A DNA stretch of 64,000 bases from an uncultured Muribaculaceae bacterium (lineage in GTDB: Bacteria; Bacteroidota; Bacteroidia; Bacteroidales; Muribaculaceae). The notes under the pieces are model-generated. The model saw nothing but the letters and a program-made list of their open reading frames with translations, did not search any database and was not told the origin of the DNA. The position numbers were made by a program, and so were the translations under genes. This document shows positions 54,287 to 62,415 of the stretch, piece by piece (the stretch's first letter is position 1; each line of letters begins with the position of its first letter). The stretch is taken from contig CALUIB010000004.1 of NCBI GenBank assembly GCA_944320595.1, positions 62,001-126,000 of the forward strand. The letters are read 5' to 3'.

Positions 54287-55012
54287 ATGACACGATACGG
54301 CTTAGATTTCATCTCCGATGACGACATATTCCACCATGTGAAAGAAACGGTTGAATTATACCGCACTCATATAAATCTGAAGGAGTTCAACAAGAATATA
54401 ATCGACCCTATAAAATTGACATTCGACTCAAAAGTATATGGACGCTCCATAGAAGAAATCATAGAAGCCGAGTGCATTAGACAGATTGACAAAACCAACA
54501 CCAACCATATAGGATATTTCCATCAAAACCTGTTCAGATATGCAGGGAACGGGTGGGAAGTACCAGAAACTGGTTTCGACGTGATAAACAACGAGCTGCA
54601 CATCTATGCCGAATTAAAAAACAAGCATAATACGATGAACAGCCGTGCAGCCGACAGCGTTTACAGGCACATGCAAAACAAAATACTGCATGACGACAAA
54701 GCTACGTGCATGCTTGTGGAAGTGATAGCCACGCAATCACGCAATGAAAAATGGTTTTACGATAATTTGTCACACGAAAAGATACGCAGGGTGTCAATCG
54801 ACAAGTTCTACGGGATAGTTTTTGGTGACGACGAGGCTTTCTTCAAGTTGTGCAAAGTTTTGCCGAGCATACTCGATGATGTGATTGAGAGCCTGCAATG
54901 CGGCTCGATACGCAACAGTGTGTATGACGAACTAAAAGCGCTGTCGCCTGACACATTCAAGAGCCTGTACCTGCTGGCATTCAAAACTTATGACGGTTTT
55001 CAAAATTTCTAA
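54287..55012 (+). CDS. Type II restriction endonuclease, Eco47II family
   Basis: 241 residues matching the Eco47II/Sau96I group that cuts at GGNCC. Recognisable stretches: the start GLDFISDDDIFHHVKETVEL, NKNIIDPIKLTFDSKVYGRS, NHIGYFHQNLFRYAG, then the likely catalytic PD-(D/E)XK region TGFDVINN...IYAELKNKHNTMNS (Asp about 103, Glu and Lys about 112-114) and EKIRRVSIDKFYGIV. The site is inferred from the family. The cognate methylase follows seven bases later. The pair is more AT-rich than its neighbours, suggesting transfer. Confidence 0.9.
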   Translation: MTRYGLDFISDDDIFHHVKETVELYRTHINLKEFNKNIIDPIKLTFDSKVYGRSIEEIIEAECIRQIDKTNTNHIGYFHQNLFRYAGNGWEVPETGFDVINNELHIYAELKNKHNTMNSRAADSVYRHMQNKILHDDKATCMLVEVIATQSRNEKWFYDNLSHEKIRRVSIDKFYGIVFGDDEAFFKLCKVLPSILDDVIESLQCGSIRNSVYDELKALSPDTFKSLYLLAFKTYDGFQNF

Positions 55013-55018
55013 AGAACT

Positions 55019-56254
55019 ATGACCGAAGTTATATCTGCATATAATTTTGCCGACATAATGGGCGTGTCGAAAGCTACACTCGACTCCTGGGAAAAGAACG
55101 GGACATTCATACCATCGGTTGACGCACACGGCAACAAATACTTTACCGTACAACAATTAATACACGTTCCTGAAATCAGTAAAATGGTTAATTCCCCTTG
55201 GGAACAAGAGATTGCCGTCAAACCATTGCACAGATACACTACCATAGAGCTGTTTGCTGGTGCTGGTGGACTGGCATTGGGAATGGAAAAAGCTGGATTC
55301 CACCATGTCATGCTCAATGAAATAGACCACGATGCCTGCACCACGCTTGAATGCAACCGTCCGGGATGGAATGTTGTGGAACAAGACGTTAGGACTATTT
55401 CATTTGACCGTTTCAAAGGTCAAATCGACTTGATAACTGGTGGATTCCCTTGCCAGGCGTTTTCTTACGCCGGCAAGCAAGGCGGATTTAACGACACTCG
55501 TGGTACGCTTTTTTTTGAACTTGCCCGTGCCGTAAACGAAGTGCAGCCGAAAGTGTTCTTGTGCGAAAATGTCAAGGGCCTTGCTGCACATGATGATGGA
55601 CGCACTCTGGAAGTGATAAAAAACGCCATCGGCGAACTTGGCTATTCGTTGGTTGAACCAAGGGTGCTAAAAGCCATATTCTACCAAGTTCCGCAAAAAC
55701 GAGAGAGGCTATTCATGGTGGCTATAAGAAACGACCTTGCAGGCAAGGCCGTGTTCCACTGGCCGTCGCCTTATCATCGAATAATGACATTGCGCGATGC
55801 TTTTTTTGCCGGTGAATTATATCACACCGATGTTCCTGCAAGCGAAGGACAGAAGTATCCCGAAAAGAAACGCAAAGTGATGGAATTGGTCCCGATGGGT
55901 GGCTATTGGCGAGACCTGCCCGACGATGTGGCCCGGGAATATATGGGAGGCAGCTACGGCCTTGCCGGAGGGAAGACCGGAATGGCGCGGCGGTTGTCGC
56001 TCGACGAACCAAGCTTAACCCTCACCTGCGCACCTGCACAAAAGCAAACCGAACGATGCCACCCCGTGGAAACGCGTCCATTGACAGTTAGGGAATATGC
56101 TCGCATACAGACGTTTCCCGACGAATGGGAATTTGCAGGCAACTTGTCATCGAAATACAAACAGATAGGCAATGCCGTGCCAGTCAATTTGGCATACGCC
56201 GTAGGGCGTTCGTTAGTCCGCCTATTGAACGACATTGAAACTGCACTGGAATGA
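55019..56254 (+). CDS. DNA (cytosine-5) methyltransferase with HTH front
   Basis: 411 residues. Residues about 1-55 form a MerR-like helix-turn-helix (FADIMGVSKATLDSWEKNG), then the C5-methylase core: motif I ELFAGAGGLALGME (77-90), IV GGFPCQAFS (catalytic Cys145), VI ENVKG (183-187), VIII QKRERLFMV, target-recognition region with MARRLSLDEPSLTLT, and X GNAVPVNLAYAVG. By partnership it should protect GGNCC sites. The added HTH may let the enzyme regulate its own operon, as known for some C5 methylases. Shares the AT-rich character of the endonuclease gene. Confidence 0.92.
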   Translation: MTEVISAYNFADIMGVSKATLDSWEKNGTFIPSVDAHGNKYFTVQQLIHVPEISKMVNSPWEQEIAVKPLHRYTTIELFAGAGGLALGMEKAGFHHVMLNEIDHDACTTLECNRPGWNVVEQDVRTISFDRFKGQIDLITGGFPCQAFSYAGKQGGFNDTRGTLFFELARAVNEVQPKVFLCENVKGLAAHDDGRTLEVIKNAIGELGYSLVEPRVLKAIFYQVPQKRERLFMVAIRNDLAGKAVFHWPSPYHRIMTLRDAFFAGELYHTDVPASEGQKYPEKKRKVMELVPMGGYWRDLPDDVAREYMGGSYGLAGGKTGMARRLSLDEPSLTLTCAPAQKQTERCHPVETRPLTVREYARIQTFPDEWEFAGNLSSKYKQIGNAVPVNLAYAVGRSLVRLLNDIETALE

Positions 56255-56272
56255 CACCGTACACAACAAAGC

Positions 56273-56305
56273 CCTGCCGCATACGCTACTTGGCGCGGCG
56301 GCAGG
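56273..56305. terminator. Shared hairpin between convergent genes
   Basis: CCTGCCGC (56273-56280) pairs with GCGGCAGG (56298-56305). It sits between the methylase stop (56254) and the stop of the leftward vWA gene (56342). On the minus strand CTTTGTTGTG follows. Confidence 0.6.
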
Positions 56306-56341
56306 ACTCACTACTGCACTCTTACCACTATTCTCCTATTC

Positions 56342-57019
56342 TTATTTCTTAAAGAAATCTTTCGATGCTTCAGCCGCGCGTTCCTCGAATGTGGCATTCG
56401 GGGCAGCCGAGGCCATGCACTCGTCCACACGGTCGTAGTAGCGAGTGCGGCTTGCACCAAGATTTTCAAACATCTGTTTCGTGCCCTCGGCATCCTGTTT
56501 GAACTCAAGGGTATTGTCGATGGCGAAAGTGGCAGCCGTGGCCTCAACATCGATGTTAGCACCTATGAAATTGAAGTTCCACCCCATAGCTTTAAGTTCC
56601 TTTATCATTCCGGCCACTTGTGCGCGGCTGTAGTGCCTTGAATCGTTTTCATAGCCGTCGGTGATTATGGTCACCGAGCCAATCGATTGCGGGAACTCGG
56701 CGGTACAAGTTCGCAAGTCAATGAGCGTGGAGCCCACGGCATCGTTAAGCGGCGTCATGCCGTAGGGGTCGTAATCGGCAGCCGAAATGTGTTGCACATC
56801 TCCTGCCGAGGCATTCTTTATTATGTATCGCGACGGGCGCGAGCCATTGCCCTGAAAAGCATATATGCTCACAAAGTGTTCCTGAGTGTCGGCGTGCTGC
56901 TTTTGTGCAAGCACAATGGTGTTGATAGTCTCGTTGCACCCGTCAATGGTCTGCCGTTTCACGCAATCCATGCTGCCACTCTCGTCGAGGACAATTAAGT
57001 TAAAAATTCTTGTTTTCAT
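56342..57019 (-). CDS. Stand-alone von Willebrand factor A protein
   Basis: 225 residues, almost entirely one vWA domain without signal peptide or membrane segment. The MIDAS metal site has DESGSM (12-17), Thr in GMTPLNDAV (about 102) and Asp in IITDGYEN (about 133). Cytoplasmic vWA proteins usually act in metal-dependent protein assemblies with AAA ATPases; no such partner is adjacent. It lies between the R-M pair and a Nudix gene and may be transcribed with the latter (72-bp gap holding a repeat). Confidence 0.8.
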   Translation of the reverse strand: MKTRIFNLIVLDESGSMDCVKRQTIDGCNETINTIVLAQKQHADTQEHFVSIYAFQGNGSRPSRYIIKNASAGDVQHISAADYDPYGMTPLNDAVGSTLIDLRTCTAEFPQSIGSVTIITDGYENDSRHYSRAQVAGMIKELKAMGWNFNFIGANIDVEATAATFAIDNTLEFKQDAEGTKQMFENLGASRTRYYDRVDECMASAAPNATFEERAAEASKDFFKK

Positions 57020-57057
57020 AATCTCATAGTTTTTAGCCGTTTATACTTATTTGCATT

Positions 57058-57093
57058 AACTCATTCCCAATTCCTAACTCCTCATTCCTAATT
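57058..57093. repeat. Heptad repeat, copy D
   Basis: Read on the plus strand: ATTCCCA ATTCCTA ACTCCTC ATTCCTA ATT, ending in the stop codon of the Nudix gene (57092-57094). Five 7-base units, no palindromic core. Confidence 0.65.
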
Positions 57094-57805
57094 AAAAATC
57101 AAACGGATTTCGGCGTAACTTGTCTTCCGACTGCTTGCGCACATACTCTTCCTCGTTGAAACTATAAAGCTCGGGAATGCGGTTATGTTGCGGTTCGGGG
57201 CTTGGCCCGCGGTCTTCGAGCAGCCCAGTCGAGAACATTTTCCGTTGGAAATTGCGACGGTCGTATGTCACGCCGTTGATGGCCTCGTAGAGTTGTTGAA
57301 GCTCGCTCATCGAAAATTTCTCATCGAGCAGCTTGAAGGCTATCGGCTTGGTGCGCAACCGTTCGCGCAGCCGCTGGCGCGCCATATCGATAATTTTGTC
57401 GTGGTCGAAAGCCAGCGGCGGCAGCATCCCTATCTTGAACCAATTGGCACGGGCGGCATCATCACCGGCTATAAGCCTGTAGCCGGCCTTGCGCACAAGC
57501 GCATAAAACGCCACCGTCACAACCCGTTCCCGCGGGTCACGCTCCACAGCGCTGAACACATGGAACTGTTCGAGGTATATATTGGTAACGCCGGTCTCCT
57601 CGGCAAGTTCGCGAATGGCGCACTGTTCCACAGTTTCGTCGATGCGCATAAATCCGCCCGGCAACGCCCAACTCCCCTTGTAAGGTTCAAGTCCGCGCTC
57701 TATGAGCAGAATGTGCAGGTCACGGCCATCGAAACCAAACACCACATTGTCGGCTGTGATTGCCGGGTGCGGGTACTTATAACTATATTTCTTTTCGTCT
57801 GCCAT
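57092..57805 (-). CDS. Nudix hydrolase-like regulator (NrtR type)
   Basis: 237 residues. The N-terminal Nudix domain (about 10-150) has an intact Nudix box from G51 to V73 (REL...EETG core), so catalysis remains possible. The C-terminal ~75 residues (FSMSELQQLYEAINGVTYDR, RRNFQRKMFSTGLL) form a winged helix as in NrtR-type transcription regulators, where the Nudix domain senses ADP-ribose or similar. Its targets are not visible; the divergent DUF2851 gene is one candidate. It starts after a full consensus promoter. Confidence 0.85.
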   Translation of the reverse strand: MADEKKYSYKYPHPAITADNVVFGFDGRDLHILLIERGLEPYKGSWALPGGFMRIDETVEQCAIRELAEETGVTNIYLEQFHVFSAVERDPRERVVTVAFYALVRKAGYRLIAGDDAARANWFKIGMLPPLAFDHDKIIDMARQRLRERLRTKPIAFKLLDEKFSMSELQQLYEAINGVTYDRRNFQRKMFSTGLLEDRGPSPEPQHNRIPELYSFNEEEYVRKQSEDKLRRNPFDF

Positions 57806-57825
57806 ACCTTTGTGTTATTTTGACG

Positions 57826-57857
57826 CAAAGATATGCCGCATTTGGATTGTTTGCAAA
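57826..57857 (-). promoter_or_regulatory. Promoter of the Nudix regulator gene
   Basis: Read leftward: TTTG at 57857-57854, 20-base spacer, TATCTTTG at 57833-57826, 20 bases before the ATG at 57805. Confidence 0.75.
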
Positions 57858-57977
57858 TTTCAATGCGTCATTTCTACACAAAGCTGTGCTTTTTTAACTA
57901 AAATTGGCTTTGTGCTTGCTTATCGACCCAATTTTGCCTAACTTGCGTATTATAAACTGCTATAATGCGTTTGCTAT

Positions 57978-59276
57978 ATGGAACGACTGATGCAATATGT
58001 GTGGCAACACAAGCTGTGGAGTGCCGACCGCATGACCACCAACGATGGCCGGCGTGTGCGCGTCATTGACCCTGGCGTACTTAATACCGATGCCGGCCCC
58101 GACTTCTTCAATGCAAAAGTGGAAATCGACGGTGAAATGTGGGTGGGAAACGTGGAGATGCACCTGCGAGCATCGGACTGGCGCAGGCACGGGCACGACC
58201 GCGACCGTACCTACGACTCGGTGATACTGCACGTGGTGGAAAAGGACGACGCGCCTGTCACACGCAGCAACGGCGAGCGGATACCGCAAATGGTGCTGCG
58301 ATGCTCTCCGGCATTCTACGACAGTTATACGAGGCTCGTCAGTGCCCCGGCAACCGAACTGCCCTGCGCGGCAAAAATAAGGGAGATGCCGCCGCTTGCC
58401 ATCACCGAGTGGGTGGAATCGCTCGCATTCGAGCGGCTAAACGAGAAAGTGGAACGGCTGTCGGCACTTTACGACACATTCTGCGGCAGCTGGCAAGACA
58501 TCTGCTACGTGGCCATCTCGCGCAGCCTTGGCTTCGGCATCAACAACGACGCTTTCGAGATGCTTGCGCGGCGCACCCCGCTGCGGCTGCTGCACAAGCA
58601 CAGCGACTCGCTGTTCCAGCTTGAGGCCCTGCTATTCGGGCAAGCCGGTTTCTTCGATGCGCCGCCTCATGGAAAAGGCGATGAATATTTCATGCGCCTT
58701 GCACGTGAATACCAGTTCCTGGCCGACAAGTTCCAACTAAAACCCATGGACGGAAGCATGTGGAAATCATTCAGGGTGAGGCCGCAAAATTTCCCATACC
58801 GTCGCATAGCCCTGCTGGCACGATTTGTGGAGGGCGGTTTCAGCTTGATGCAATCGATACTCGATGCGCACAGCGAGAAAGAACTGCGGCGGCTGTTCGC
58901 AGTCGAGCTGTCGGGCTACTGGGCATCGCATTACACATTTGGCGGAGCACCCTCCGAGGTGCCTGCACGGGTACTTGGCAATGCATCAATCGACATCCTG
59001 CTCATCAACGCCGTGGCTCCGCTTTACTATGCCTACGGGTCGCGATGCGGCGATTACGAGACTGCCGAACGCGCGGTGACACTGCTCGAAAGCCTCCGCC
59101 CCGAACGCAACAGCATTGTGGCCACATTCACAGCGGCAGGCATAAAGTGCCCCGACGCACTCACCTCGCAGGCACTTATACAGCTGCGCCGCCGCTATTG
59201 CGAGGCACGGAAGTGCCTGTATTGCGCCATCGGCCACCGCCTGCTTAGCGATGCCGCATCGGGTCACAGCCAGTAA
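57978..59276 (+). CDS. DUF2851 family protein
   Basis: 432 residues of a Bacteroidota-specific family. The N-terminal part (LMQYVWQHKLW, IDPGVLNTDAGPDFFNAKVE, WVGNVEMHLRASDWRRHGHD) has conserved Asp, Glu, His and Lys residues that fit a metal-dependent nuclease-like fold (PD-(D/E)XK-like), but this is inference. The C-terminal part is helical with CPDALTSQALIQLRRRYCEARKCLYCAIG, including a possible CxxC. Cytoplasmic. Divergent from the Nudix regulator. Confidence 0.82.
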   Translation: MERLMQYVWQHKLWSADRMTTNDGRRVRVIDPGVLNTDAGPDFFNAKVEIDGEMWVGNVEMHLRASDWRRHGHDRDRTYDSVILHVVEKDDAPVTRSNGERIPQMVLRCSPAFYDSYTRLVSAPATELPCAAKIREMPPLAITEWVESLAFERLNEKVERLSALYDTFCGSWQDICYVAISRSLGFGINNDAFEMLARRTPLRLLHKHSDSLFQLEALLFGQAGFFDAPPHGKGDEYFMRLAREYQFLADKFQLKPMDGSMWKSFRVRPQNFPYRRIALLARFVEGGFSLMQSILDAHSEKELRRLFAVELSGYWASHYTFGGAPSEVPARVLGNASIDILLINAVAPLYYAYGSRCGDYETAERAVTLLESLRPERNSIVATFTAAGIKCPDALTSQALIQLRRRYCEARKCLYCAIGHRLLSDAASGHSQ

Positions 59277-59330
59277 ATTGCCATTTTGTCAGGCATTTTC
59301 ACAAAAAACATAGCATAATGTCATTAAAAA

Positions 59331-59361
59331 TTTGCATTATATGAAATTTTGCTTACCTTTG
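59331..59361 (+). promoter_or_regulatory. Promoter of asnA
   Basis: TTTG at 59331-59334, 19-base spacer, TACCTTTG at 59354-59361; 20 bases before the ATG at 59381. Confidence 0.75.
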
Positions 59362-59380
59362 TGGGCAAAACAATGAAACT

Positions 59381-60415
59381 ATGGCACTAATTATTCCTAA
59401 AAGGTACAAGCAAAAATTGCTACCCGAAACCACCGAAGTGGCTATAAAGTTAATAAAAGACCGTTTCCAGAAACAGCTGGCACGCGAGCTTAACCTGCGC
59501 CGAGTGACTGCACCGCTATTTGTGCTTGCAGGAACAGGCATCAACGACGACCTCAACGGCGTGGAGCCGCCGGTATCGTTTGGCATATCCTGCATGGGCG
59601 GACGGAGAGCCGAGGTTGTACACTCGCTTGCAAAATGGAAAAGAATGAAACTCGGCGCATACGGCATCGACCCGGGATATGGCCTGTACACCGACATGAA
59701 CGCCATCCGCACGTCGGAAGACCTCGACAACCTGCACTCGCTTTACGTCGATCAATGGGACTGGGAGCAGACCATAGCCGAGGAGAACCGCACTCTTGAC
59801 TACTTGAAACAGACAGTTGGAAAGATTTACCATGCCGTGAAGGAAACCGAGTGGATGATATACGAAAAATTCCCACATATCACCCCACGGCTGCCCGAGT
59901 CGATAACATTCCTGCATTCCGAAGAGCTGTTGCAAATGTACCCCGACGCATCGCCAAGGGAGCGGGAGGCACGTGCCGCCAAGCAACACGGGGCGATTTT
60001 CATCATAGGCATAGGCTCAGAACTGAGCAACGGAGAAAAGCACGACGGTCGAGCTCCCGACTATGACGACTGGATTACCGAGAACAGCGACGGATACCGT
60101 GGGCTGAACGGCGACATAGTGCTGTGGGATTCGGTGCTTGAAACACCTTTCGAGCTGTCGTCGATGGGCATTCGCGTGAGTGCCGACTCCCTCATGCGGC
60201 AACTAGAAGTATGCCATTGCACCGAACGGGCATCGTTGCCGTTCCACAAGTCACTGCTTGCCGGTGAATTGCCCTACTCCATAGGCGGCGGAATCGGACA
60301 AAGCCGCCTGTGCATGTTCCTGCTGCAAAAAGCCCACATAGGCGAAGTGCAAGCAAGCATCTGGCCCGAGGAGCAAATCGCCACCTGCGCCCGGCACGGA
60401 ATACACCTTATGTAA
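59381..60415 (+). CDS. asnA: Aspartate-ammonia ligase
   Basis: Makes asparagine from aspartate, ammonia and ATP. 344 residues, class-II tRNA-synthetase-like fold. N-terminus ALIIPKRYKQKLLPETTEVA, VEPPVSFGI, VHSLAKWKRMKLGAYGI, DQWDWEQTI and the C-terminal motif SIGGGIGQSRLCMFLL are all family features. Single gene with its own promoter. An Lrp/AsnC-type gene lies convergent 400 bases away, which recalls the asnA-asnC pair of enteric bacteria. Confidence 0.96.
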   Translation: MALIIPKRYKQKLLPETTEVAIKLIKDRFQKQLARELNLRRVTAPLFVLAGTGINDDLNGVEPPVSFGISCMGGRRAEVVHSLAKWKRMKLGAYGIDPGYGLYTDMNAIRTSEDLDNLHSLYVDQWDWEQTIAEENRTLDYLKQTVGKIYHAVKETEWMIYEKFPHITPRLPESITFLHSEELLQMYPDASPREREARAAKQHGAIFIIGIGSELSNGEKHDGRAPDYDDWITENSDGYRGLNGDIVLWDSVLETPFELSSMGIRVSADSLMRQLEVCHCTERASLPFHKSLLAGELPYSIGGGIGQSRLCMFLLQKAHIGEVQASIWPEEQIATCARHGIHLM

Positions 60416-60498
60416 TTAATTAAGAATGAGGAATGGGCCAGGCATTAGACTAATTAGACAAATTGGGCTAATAAATTCCCCATTCCTAATTCCTCATT
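60414..60498. repeat. Heptad/palindrome repeat, copy E
   Basis: Begins at the asnA stop. Left arm AATGAGGAATGGG (60425-60437), AT-rich core ATTAGACTAATTAGAC...GGGCTAAT, right arm CCCATTCCTAATTCCTCATT (60479-60498). The arms pair imperfectly. The same arrangement as copy C. Confidence 0.65.
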
Positions 60499-60641
60499 AA
60501 AATTAAAACCGGCTACCTAACAAAGGCAACCGGAATCTAAATAAACACGGAAATTATAGCTTTGAAATTGTCTAAAATCCCCATTAACGATTTATCTTTA
60601 ACATAAAGACAGGTTTTTAGCAGTTTTTCTAAGGTTAAGCT
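60498..60641 (-). ncRNA. Candidate small RNA, about 140 nt
   Basis: On the minus strand a TACTTTTG -7 element (60656-60649) precedes an AT-rich stretch with no open reading frame of note, ending in a hairpin (CCGGTTGCCT pairing with AGGTAGCCGG, 60533-60509, two G-U pairs) followed by TTTTAATTTT (60508-60499). Promoter element, no coding frame and intrinsic terminator together suggest a small RNA. No known RNA family is recognised and the -33 box is weak. The interval 60416-60810 also holds the repeat at 60414, the direct repeats at 60679 and a terminator at 60736. Confidence 0.35.
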
Positions 60642-60678
60642 TGTAGTACAAAAGTAGCTCATGGCGCGGGCATCGCAC

Positions 60679-60714
60679 TTGTAAAATCGCGCATTTATTT
60701 TGTAAAATCGCGCA
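60679..60714. promoter_or_regulatory. Two 15-bp direct repeats, 21-bp period
   Basis: TTGTAAAATCGCGCA occurs exactly at 60679-60693 and 60700-60714. The 21-bp period places both on the same face of the helix, as for two regulator dimers. They lie just upstream of the -7 element at 60656-60649. Confidence 0.55.
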
Positions 60715-60735
60715 CATCTGCTGTTTTATGGTTGT

Positions 60736-60768
60736 AAAAACAGGCAAATGCGCGTCTTTACAAGCCTG
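60736..60768 (-). terminator. Terminator of the Lrp-type gene
   Basis: CAGGC (60741-60745) pairs with GCCTG (60764-60768), with AAA/TTT pairs continuing inward; on the minus strand TTTTTAC follows. It lies about 40 bases past the stop at 60811. Confidence 0.55.
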
Positions 60769-60810
60769 CGGCGGCTCTTCCGGCACTCCACAAGCCGTCA
60801 TGCACCTGCC

Positions 60811-61287
60811 TTATTCCTCTTCGTCGAATGTCACAGGTATCTCCCTGTTCATGCTCATTTCAAGGGAAATCAACGTCTCGGTTTCGGTGACGCCCGGTAT
60901 GTGCTGTATTTTCCCGTTAAGCAGTTCCATCAAGTGCTGGTTGTCGCGGGCATACAATTTTATAAGCATCGTATATGGGCCAGTTGTGAAATGGCACTCC
61001 ACCACCTCGCGTATCTTTTCAAGTTCGGGTACCACGTCACGGTACATCGAGCCGCGTTCAAGTTTCACGCCTATATAAGTGCAGGTTGCATACCCCAGCA
61101 CCTTGGGGTCCACATTATACCCCGAGCCGGTAATCACATTCATGTCAATCATCCGCTGAATGCGCTGGTGTATGGCCGCACGCGACACGCCGCATTCCAC
61201 GGCAACGTCTTTCGACGGTATGCGTGCGTTTTTCATTATTATTTGCAGTATCCTACGGTCAAGGTTGTCAATCTTCTCCATATCCAC
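60811..61287 (-). CDS. Lrp/AsnC family transcription regulator
   Basis: 158 residues: an N-terminal winged helix (LDRRILQIIMKNARIPSKDV, CGVSRAAIHQRIQRMIDMNV) and a C-terminal RAM/ACT ligand-binding domain (GYATCTYIGVKLERG, HFTTGPYTMLIKLYA, PGVTETETLISL). Members sense amino acids. The convergent asnA gene and the repeats at 60679-60714 make asparagine-related control a reasonable guess. A TATATTTG element on the minus strand at 61311-61304 lies 17 bases before the start. Confidence 0.92.
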   Translation of the reverse strand: MDMEKIDNLDRRILQIIMKNARIPSKDVAVECGVSRAAIHQRIQRMIDMNVITGSGYNVDPKVLGYATCTYIGVKLERGSMYRDVVPELEKIREVVECHFTTGPYTMLIKLYARDNQHLMELLNGKIQHIPGVTETETLISLEMSMNREIPVTFDEEE

Positions 61288-61398
61288 ATGATTAAATTAG
61301 GTGCAAATATATAGCATTTTTTCAACAAATAAGCCATTTTGCCGTCAAAATGTTTTGATATTTCGACATTTTAACCGTTTTTGAGGCAAAGTCAACAC

Positions 61399-61443
61399 AA
61401 AAAACACCGCCGCAGCGACTTTCGCTTGCAGTCACTGCGGCGG
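61399..61443 (-). terminator. Terminator of the FKBP operon
   Basis: CCGCCGCAGCGACT (61407-61420) pairs almost perfectly with AGTCACTGCGGCGG (61430-61443); on the minus strand TGTTTTTT follows. It is 80 bases past the stop at 61523. Confidence 0.9.
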
Positions 61444-61522
61444 CTTGTATTGTGTGTGCGGCTGCACTACGCCCCCACTTAATCGGTGGGGACAGCGAAC
61501 AGGGCGCACATATATTCACCTA

Positions 61523-62377
61523 TTATTTCTTCTTGGCTACCTCCACGCCGGTGGTCTCTACCTCGAAGATAAGCGTCTCGTTAGGCTCTATGACACTGTT
61601 CCCATCTACACCGTATGCAAGGTCGCCCGGCACGTAAAGTATATAAGATGCACCAGGGCTCATCAGCAGCAAGCCTTCCTTGAAACCGCGCACCACGCGC
61701 ATAGGGCTCATTGCCACAGCCTCCTTCGACTCGTCGAAAGTGCTGCCGTCGATTTTAGTGCCCTTATACTTCACCATTATGCGGTCGGTAGTCTTGAACA
61801 GCTTGCCGTTGCCCGGTTTTACCACCTTATAGGCAAGCCCGCTTTCGGTCACCTTCACCGTCGAATCCTTGGCTACAAGTTCCTTGATGAACTTTTCACC
61901 GGCCTCGCGGTTGGCTATGGCCTTCGGGTTGCGCTCCTTTGCGGCACGTATCTCCTTCTGCATCATCATGTTCACCATACCCTGCATGGTCATTGGGTTT
62001 ACAGTAGAGTCGCTAAGGAAAGCCTTCTTGAACTGTGCCACCAGCAGATAGGTGTTAAGTTCCAGCTGCTGTTGCTCCTTGAGGCTCTTCACCATGTTGA
62101 TGAGGTTTGCACCCATTATCATGCCTTGGCGGTAGCTGTCATCGGCGGTATCCACGTTGATAGCCATTTCAAACCCACGCATGAAAGCGTCCTTGTCGAA
62201 AGTCGAATCGGTGCGAGTGAATTGCTCGGCCATGCCATAGCCATACATTTCACCCATCGTCATGCTCAGTGTATCGAGCGAAGTCTTCACTTCTCCGCTG
62301 TCGGCCACGCCGTTGCAGCTCACCAATGAAGATGCGGCCACAATGGCGGCGGCAGCCAAAATAGAAATCTTTTTCAT
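61523..62377 (-). CDS. FKBP-type peptidyl-prolyl isomerase lipoprotein
   Basis: 284 residues. Lipoprotein signal with lipobox SLVSC (Cys21). A helical dimerisation domain (about 30-165), as in Mip/FkpA, precedes an FKBP domain (about 180-276) with DRIMVKYKGTKIDGSTFDES, VVRGFKEGLLLMSPGASYIL and YVPGDLAYG. The FKBP-domain Tyr, Phe, Asp and final Phe positions appear conserved. It should assist folding in the periplasm or at the cell surface. Second gene after the smaller FKBP, 38 bases apart. Confidence 0.92.
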   Translation of the reverse strand: MKKISILAAAAIVAASSLVSCNGVADSGEVKTSLDTLSMTMGEMYGYGMAEQFTRTDSTFDKDAFMRGFEMAINVDTADDSYRQGMIMGANLINMVKSLKEQQQLELNTYLLVAQFKKAFLSDSTVNPMTMQGMVNMMMQKEIRAAKERNPKAIANREAGEKFIKELVAKDSTVKVTESGLAYKVVKPGNGKLFKTTDRIMVKYKGTKIDGSTFDESKEAVAMSPMRVVRGFKEGLLLMSPGASYILYVPGDLAYGVDGNSVIEPNETLIFEVETTGVEVAKKK

Positions 62378-62415
62378 TTCCCTCTGTGTTTATATTGATT
62401 TGTTAAGTTATTGTG

